From Aphrocallistes beatrix (Eukaryota > Porifera > Hexactinellida > Sceptrulophora > Aphrocallistidae), in assembly GCA_963281255.1 (NCBI GenBank), contig OY725490.1, positions 2,170,001 through 2,234,000 of the forward strand: a stretch of 64,000 nucleotides of DNA, written 5' to 3'. Under the pieces are notes generated by a model, which worked only from the letters and a program-made list of their open reading frames with translations, did no database searches and was not told the origin of the DNA. The position numbers and the translations under genes were made by a program. Positions 14,001 through 23,000 of this stretch are shown here, one piece after another. Positions within the stretch are counted from its first letter, which is position 1. Each line of letters begins with the position of its first letter.

Positions 14001-17000
14001 CAAAGTTGTCTTGACTAGTTTCTGTTTGAAAGCTTGCAAATCTTCACATTTCAATGCTTCGAACAGTTCTGCTACATTATCTCCACTCTTTTCATTCATC
14101 TTCGTTTTCAATTATCTTTCTTTTAAATCCAAATTTTCATTATTTATTTGGTTATATAACTCGTAGAGGTTTTGCCTATTATGTAATATGATAGTATGGT
14201 CTATAAGATAGTATTAATCCCTGTTCTCTCTAATGGAATTTTACTTATAATCATTTTTGGGAAATCAGCAGATTAGTGTATTTCTCGGCGAATTTCTTGT
14301 TAATGTAAGTATTAGAACATCACTTCTATTAAAATTCTTTAAATTGAGTATAATTTACATTGCGTGATCATATTAGATAACTTTCAAATCAAAAATTCAT
14401 TTTATTTTTGAGAATATGTTCTTGTACCAGCAAACTATTTTGATTAAAAAATATTCGTCTCTAAAGGATAAGCTTGAGCGATCGGTCCAAGACAGTGTTC
14501 GGGCGGACAGAGGGCTGTGACGTCATTCTAGAGCACCCCACCATTTCTAGATTCCACGCAGTCTTGCAATACAACCGAGGAGCTGGCAGCAACTACCCCG
14601 AGGGATTTTATCTGTTCGATTTAGGTAAGATTTTTTTTGAGTCCAATTCTTAGTAGTGTGATGTCTCCTTACATACTTACCAACTGTCCCGTTTTTCTGA
14701 CTTAAGTTGACTGTATGTCCCGCGAAAATACTCCAAAAAGCGGAATTGTCCCGCTTTTCAGTGTATAGATACAAATATACTATGTCCCGTTAAATAACTC
14801 GATGCCCACTTTTTTCCTTAGAGAGGTTGCAAGTATGTCCTTACCTTTATAAAAGTTGCCTATTTCCCATTATTACAATTAATTTTATCAGGCAGAGAAT
14901 TATTGTACAATCACTCATCTATAATACAACAGAGATTAACGTCCTAGAGTAGCTTAATACAAGTATATACGGAATATTTACGTATAACCTAGCAGACACA
15001 AATAAACATCAAAATGTGGTAGTTCAATATGTACCGAGTTCAAGCTATAGACAAGGGCAACTACTATACTCTACAAACAAAAGAAATTTCAGATGTTTAT
15101 AGGAGGCGGGAAGATGAAATCTCCACAGTCTGGGCTACTTATTACTTGCACAAATTTAAACGGTTTCTTCTTATCAGCGGGTAGATTATCTTTGATTGAA
15201 ATAGTTTTATCGACTGTCCCTCTCAGGCGATAGCTGAATTGCGTAGGCTGATTACGTTGAAAGTATATCAGCGAAGAAAACTTTGCTACGAAATTTTCAT
15301 CGGATAGAATGAAGAATGTATCTTTCGTCTGGTTTATTCCTTTTTCTATTTTTCTGGCATCTTCTTTATCGTATGTGGGGTCTTTTTCATTTGTGTTCAA
15401 ATTAATGAAAATCTTCGTTAGTTCAAGATTTTCCAATTCATGCGAGACAGTCCTCACAATATCCACGTAAGAGTTAATCGAATTGTCCTTCGTTTCCCAA
15501 CTCTTGAATTGGTTGATGAATATGAGGATACATTTGATACCGCCTTCTTCCTGTATCTCTGTTCTGATGTTACCTATTTTGTCCTTCAAGTTTGGGTCAT
15601 TTTGTTTAATCAAGTTATTGTCTGAAATTTTGTTTATATCCTCGATAAAATTCCATTCACGACTAGTACAAATCCTTCTTTTAAGTACTGAAAGAAGTCC
15701 GTTCAATTTTGGGTTGGAGTCACCGAATGAAAGACTGAAAGCCATTCCCTCGCCGTAGCTTGGCTCGTGTTTATTTCCCTGAGGCGCACCCACTGCATCA
15801 GTTTCCTCAGTTCTGTATCCGATTGAGTCGAAGTTATTGTAGTAGAATAAATGATCATTTTCTTTGAAGTATTTCTTGTCTTGTAACCGTCGTAGGAACA
15901 CTTCAAGCTTTTGTTTGCTCACTATTTCCTCCCAAATATTCGTGCAACTGATGGGGCATTGGAAGAAAATTGTCTTCGGTGACATCCGATAATCAACATC
16001 GAATTTGTAAGAATCAGTCGTACTTTTGAGCTGTAATTTCGGACTTGGAAGAGTAAAGAGAATTAAGATTTTTTTCTTATTTTCTAGACCTTGTATTTCG
16101 TAGAACTTCTCCATGCTGTATGTCTCCGGGACCCCATTAACTACTGGTATGATGAAGTGGCCTGGAAAGAAAGGTTCCTCATCATCGAAACAGGGAGAAA
16201 AACCGAAAATGATAACATAGATGGGGACTTTTGTATTTATCTTGGACGTCGTACCATTAACTTGATCAGTAAAATCAGCAGAGTTTCCTGCGGAAATTTC
16301 GACAATTTTGTCACCGAATATTTTCTCAGTTTGACGGTAGAATTCTTCATACCAGATATCTGGCCAGGTAATGCCTCGTAGATGGTCGATATTAAATCTG
16401 GAAATGATTGCATGTCCGGCAATGTCCCCAGTATTCGGTTCCAGCATTTCTACTGAACTGTCCTTCTCAAAAGGTCGAGCTTTTTTCGACCGAATTTCCT
16501 CACCGGATGAAACTTCCATCGGACTTGGACCCGAGGGATGGTGGTACCCCTCCGGCATTCGAGACCCGAGTTTGCTCATTATTTTAGAAGCAGTTTCGTA
16601 TTCATCTTCAGATACGACTAATTCGCTGATTGCGTCTTTCAGAATCTCATACCTAGGGTTTTTTGGATCTATGTCGATCGTTGTTGTAGAGATGAGTTTG
16701 TTGAGAAATTTGAAAGGAGTGTCAGCTTCAATTCCCAGTTGATATTTGAGCTTTTCGAACAATGACGGACAATGTACTAGGTCGAGTCCAACTTTTGCTA
16801 TTTTGCCATATTCTTTGATGATATTCATTCTAAATTTACGCTAACAAAAAATTACAGTCATTATTAGTAAAATGGGCACAGAGATATTATATTGGATTTC
16901 CAGGGTTCCCCACATGAACACTACAGTATATACGTATATTGGATGTAGTGATGATTCGGATAAATTCCCTGCCACCCGGAATTAACACCACATCCAATGC

Positions 17001-20000
17001 CTACTGTAAATCATAATATTGTTGAACAAAATCTACTGAATTAATTGTATATTGAATTTGGCATTATGCATAAGCTGTTGCTAATAACTAATGAAATGCG
17101 ATACAGTTGCTCATTCTGTAAAACTAATACTTTCTGGTTAGGGAACAGAGTTTAAATGAAATTTGAATCGTCTCTACGTAGTTGTATAGATCTCTTAGCA
17201 ACAAATTTCCAAGTTCAAAGTGTAGATTTTGTATTAATTATGTTCCCTTATTAGCAACCTTTTCGTGAGCAAAACCCTCGTTGCTAATAAGCGAATTCCA
17301 CTGTTCTATTTTACAATCTCACGAGTTGCTACATGCCATCACACGATTTGGTTTATTTAAAGCTACAAATAATTAGTCAATTAAAACTACACTCAAGTGT
17401 TTCTGTAATGAATACTGGCCATTATGTTTAACTGCGAATGCTGGTCACTTGAAATTTATGAACTTGAAACCTGTGGGGTTCAGATAAATATTGTTAATTC
17501 ATAACCCAAACTCTTTCGGAGAATTGGAGAATCTGAGTCCATTGCAGGTGTTGGTATGTATGATATTAGTTTATGATTCTCAAGGTAGCACTCATGGTTG
17601 CAAGATCAATAAACAGTCAATTCCAGCACAGACTCACATCCTGGTCAGAATCGGACATTTAATCAAATTCGGGGAGAGTACGCGACTCTACATTCTTGAG
17701 GCGCAAGATGGTTACCAAGCAGAAGTAGAGCATGAAGCAGAAAAGGAAATTGTTGAATTTACAAAGCAGAGAGAAGAAATTGAGGAAAGAGAGAGTTTTA
17801 TATCATGGGGGATAGAGAGAGAGAATGACATGAGTTAGTATGTAATAATATGGAATTTTAAATACAATTTGACCTCTTCGGATCATAAAATGTCAGTCCA
17901 TTTTCAAATGCCTCCTAATCACAGGGTACTTATCCCAGTAGGAAATCGGTCGGACCTATTATAGTTTCCCCTTGAAAACGTCAATGGGCCTGCAGGCCCA
18001 CTAAATATCCTGCAGGCCCAGAAAATGTTTCTGCAGGCCCAGTTAAGACGGACCGTAGCCCCTGGCAGGCCCTTGTCGGCGCCACTGGCTACGCCCCTAA
18101 ATGGGACACGTAATTGAAATCTCATTGTATGAAAATGCTTGATGAAAGAAAAATTCATATAATTTTACTTTAGCTGTCTACTGTCTAGTCATTAGTAATT
18201 TGGGATTCGTTAATCTAATGTATTTTATCTCTAGCAACCGAGATCAGCAATTCAGATGGAGAGTTCTACAAAAATGACCCCAAAAGATACCTGAAAGATT
18301 TCTTTGAGAGGGAAGGCTTGGACTTAAAGTTTGACTCGGACCAAATTTCGTGTGAGTTACCACTAACCATATATGTGTGTGTACCAAGGAATTATCTAGG
18401 AGCGCGAGACGCTCCTTTAGGCGTATGATTTTAAGCTGCAAAGTGTTTAGGAGCGTAAAAATTCAGAAAAATACCCAATTTACCCAATATTAAAATGTCA
18501 TTTAGCGATTTAGGCGTATGAAAATTTAGAAATTTTAGATTAGGAGCGTATCTCTGGAAGGCTGTATAATACCCTGGTGTGTACCTATCCTCATGATAGC
18601 TCCATGTTAGTGCGTTGTACCCATAGGTGGCAAGAATAAGATCGGATTCACGATCAAGCTACAACTCCCGTTAGAGGACGGGGCGGGGAAACCTCTGTTC
18701 GCTGAGATGACGATGGAAGGGAAGAAGAGAGACGCGGTCAAGGCTTGCTGCTTGGAGGCCTGCAGGTAAATATGAATTCCATTCAATACTAATAATATCC
18801 AAACGGTGCTGGGTTTTAAGACGAAAATGTTAAGATTGAAGAAATTGTACGTATATGTTCAAAAGTTTGGAGATCATTTAACTAAAATGCTCCCTAATGA
18901 TTTGGAGTGATTGTTTTGCTTTTGATTAAAGAGTTGAATTAACAACTGTAAGTTACCTAATTTAATTTTGCAATAAAGTTTGTATATGTAGAGTAGAACT
19001 CAGTTAGTACGTACTCATTTCCTTGAGCCAAAATTCATCTACAATACAAATTTCTATGTATATAAACTCGGTTAGTTCGTACTATTAATTCCTTCCCGAG
19101 GAGATACGTCTTATCCGAGTTCTACTGTATTAACTGATTCTGTATTCAGTTTTGAAGATTTAAGAGTATTCTGTGATTTCCAACTGACAGTCTTATGCGA
19201 TTCAATTTGTAGAATTCTTGACTCGAGTGGCATTCTCCGAGAATCTAATTACATCTCAGCAAGGAAGAGGAAGTCCGCCGTTAGAGCAGAGAACGACTAC
19301 TACTCCAGTGACGAGGACAGCTTCTTAGACAGGACGGGAGAGCTGGAGAGCAAGAGGGAGAAGAGGATGAGGAAGGACGGGAAGACCTCTGATCTAGACA
19401 CAGGGAGCGTTGGTAGGCTTAACTGAACTGGGGGGGGGTGGGAGTCTGACACAGCAGAAGCGTTACGATCTTAATAAATCACTAGGTACTATTTCATAGA
19501 CAAGTTAATACAGTTTTAACAGAAATAATAAGATTCTAGAGTAATTTTAAATGATACAAGAAAGTCTTATCTAAGTTTGTAGTAGAGTCGATGGTAATAC
19601 TCTGTAAAGTACATCAAAATACTAAGGAAGGGGGACGAAAGATAAAAAAGAGGAAGTTTAAGACGGCTAACAGCTTTCAGTCCGATTTCATAAAGTACTT
19701 GTCACCCATTTTTTTAGCAACAGAGAGAAAATACGTCTTGTCAACTGTCTCCTCGAAGACACGCTTATTGAGGTGATCATTTTCTTTAGTCTTCCTTGAA
19801 ATTGTCCTCGCAAGCCCTACGTTGACAATCAGCAAAATACTGAAAACTGGCAGGACCAGAGGAGAGTTGATTAGTTCTGCTGGCAACCACTGTACAGGAT
19901 TCGGATCAGTGAAGTTCTTTCCTGAAATCGTGACACTGCTATTGGAAGCTAGGATTGCTAGCTGGTCTGTGAGGAGAGTGTAGACAGTTTGCTGGCTCCT

Positions 20001-23000
20001 GAAAGGAGAGCATCCCGTGCTGGGTCTGAAACTGAATAGCGGCCAGACTAGAAGCAAATTGGTGAACCCGAACATGGCGATCAGAATGAAGTTGTAGAAG
20101 AGGAAAGATTTGGCAGAGAAATTCACATTTGAGACATTAAATTTGACGAATGCTAGAGTGGTACCTGCCATGACAAAGAAGAGCATTAAGAAGCCCAGAA
20201 AGCCCAGAAAACCGAGCCAAGGGCAGAAGAACATTCCCAGCCAGACCAACGCCTGCATATAGATGATGTCCATGACTAGATTGGGAATGTTGAAACTTGG
20301 GCCGTCAATAAGTAGGTCGAGTGCCTTCATTCCCTTTTTCGGAATCCATTTCCAGGTGTGAATCTTCCTGAGTAGAATCGAAGAGATGAGGCGACGTAGA
20401 GCAAGATACGCTCCATGGACGAAGATGGAAGAAAGTAGAGCGAATACAGTCTGCCTATAGAACTCTTGTCCGTACTCCGTCTCCCAGCATTGGTTTCCCT
20501 TGCTCTGGATATAAATGGTCAGCAACTCGATTGATATGGCTAGAATTGAGAATACACGAACCAGCACAATGCGAATGGTCGTCACAAACACCTCCAAACT
20601 GTGGCGATGATAGAACTCAAGTTTAGTTAGAATGGGGAAGATAGAGTCCAGGAGAACCTGCTTGAGCCCAGTGAAGGCGAGTAGCACAGAGTCCCCCACC
20701 CACTTAGCAAGGAGAACAGTGACTAGCAGTAGGACTGCAAAGTATGTGTAGAGAAAAGCTGATGGCATGTGGTATCCGTAGGGTGTAGAAGCAAATGAAT
20801 AGTGGCCTATGAATAGAGTCGTGTTTGTGAACAATCCCTCTCCTGTGAATATAGGAACTATGAACTCACTAATAACGCACACGAACTCACTCATGCCAGT
20901 GTTATTCATGCAGGTGCTAATTGTCTGCGTCGAGGAGGCGAGAGAGTAATTTTCGGGATTTTCTACCGTCAATTGGGGTGCGATTACGAACAATCCCTGC
21001 ACCAAACTAATAAAGAAATTCATCAGAATCAAATGCTTCAGCAGAACGAAGTAGGAAGTCACTGATGAGCCAAAGTTGCCCTCAATCCTTTTCAGAGCGT
21101 ATTTGAAAACATCACAAAGGTAGAGCACATTTTTAATAAAACTCTTCACTGTAGTAAGTTTCTTTCTCAGCGTTCCGTTGATTCTGAGGCCAATTCTACA
21201 GTACAAGGTAGGTCTCTTAGAGAGCAACTCATGGGTCTCGATAGGCCTTTGAATCAAAAGCGGTCCTATCTTATTCGACTCACCTAATTTCAGTTTTATA
21301 TCGCTGGCAGAGGCAAGCGAGGGTTTACGGTCCTTCTTAGCTCTGTCTTGTTCCTGGTCATACGCGGGCGTTTCAGACTCAGGAAAGCTGACCCTGTCTC
21401 GTTCTCTTCCAGCCACGTCTCCGTCCTCATGACTGAATTTTCGACTGATTCTTTTACAGTTTCTGTGCAGGTGAATAGAATTTTGCGCATTTCTATCAAG
21501 TGCAAATTCAATATCTTTGGTCTTTTTGTCTTTCTTTTTGTTCAAAATTTCCTTTACTTCCTTCAAAGACAGATTTCTTTCCTTGTATCCGATTATCTTG
21601 GTTGGTGGTTCCAAAAGATTTTCTAAAACTGCGGGATGTACATTTCCAGATGAGTAGCTCTCACTGCTGGGAGACGCCATCACTAGTAGACAGACAATGA
21701 GCTATTCAATTAAAATAAGTTGAAATACTTATATCATATTAAAAGTCATTATTAGTATATATACCAACCGTCCCGTTCTTACATGAAATCTCCCCATTAT
21801 GTCCCGCTTTTTGGGGTTCCGTATATAATACTTTCCTATTGCGTCCCGCCATATCCCGCGAAATTCAACTCCGCGTCCCGCTTTTATCATGGCTCAGGTT
21901 GGCATGTTTGCATTAGGTTCAAAGACGCTTTACATTTCAGACCATGGATAAAATAACATAATGTAGTTAGGCGATTCATAGAATCAAGAAAAAGAACACT
22001 TGCAGACAGTATTGGGTGTGAGTGTGCTTACACCATCTTAGGGGATGAGACAATCATCCTAAGAAGGTGGGAGCACATTCTCATTTTCTGAATAAAAAGT
22101 CTTTTTTTTTCAACACACAAATACTTGTACTTGTATATATGATCCAGCATAACAAATAAATTGAAATGCAAAATATAAAAAATAATGATTCATCATATTT
22201 TTAAGAATAAAGTATCGGATGTTACATATGTTTCATGGGATTTTGACCCGCACCAAATAACATTGTAAAATATTAGCTATGGAATTTTGACCTCTAAATG
22301 ACATTATAATCTATAATACACAAAATTAACCGTGGGATTTTACCACACTACGGACATGTGCATATTTACTATACATTCTTCTATCACCAATTTTTTTAGA
22401 CTTTAAAATTTTCAAACTGGCGCCAGGACTATAGTGACCGTAATTCTTGGGTCAATATTCATAATTTCTAACCTGAACAATGATTGTCGCGGGAAGACAA
22501 CGGTGTATTTAGGGGGTCTTGTCCTGAGCTAATTTTGACAAGTGTCCCGTTTTTATATGAAATCTCTCTAATATGTCCTGCTTTTTTTGTATGGGTGGTC
22601 ATATAGTGTGGTAAGTTATACTTATATTAGTGATTGAGCTTTAGTAGCAATGATTTCGTGAAGATCTGATAAGTAGTTGTTGTTGAGAAGTGATGTTAAT
22701 ACTTGAGGTTTGATATCATTAAATTTGTTGTCTAGTATTCCTTTTTCTGTCTCAGATAATAGGTGTTATCTGCTGTCAAATGTCTCTTCCGGCACTCCCA
22801 AAGTTAAGGTACCCAATCATCATTGGATTCTAAGAATATAATTTTTCCAATTTAACTTCAGACAAAGTAAATAACTTAATAACTTCGATACTAATATTAT
22901 TCACGAATAGAATTGATGGATGGCTCGAGTATTGCTTTGTTTACTGATGTCTCCGTATCCTAAAATAAAATTATCAAATTTGTAGGAATTGCTAGCATTT

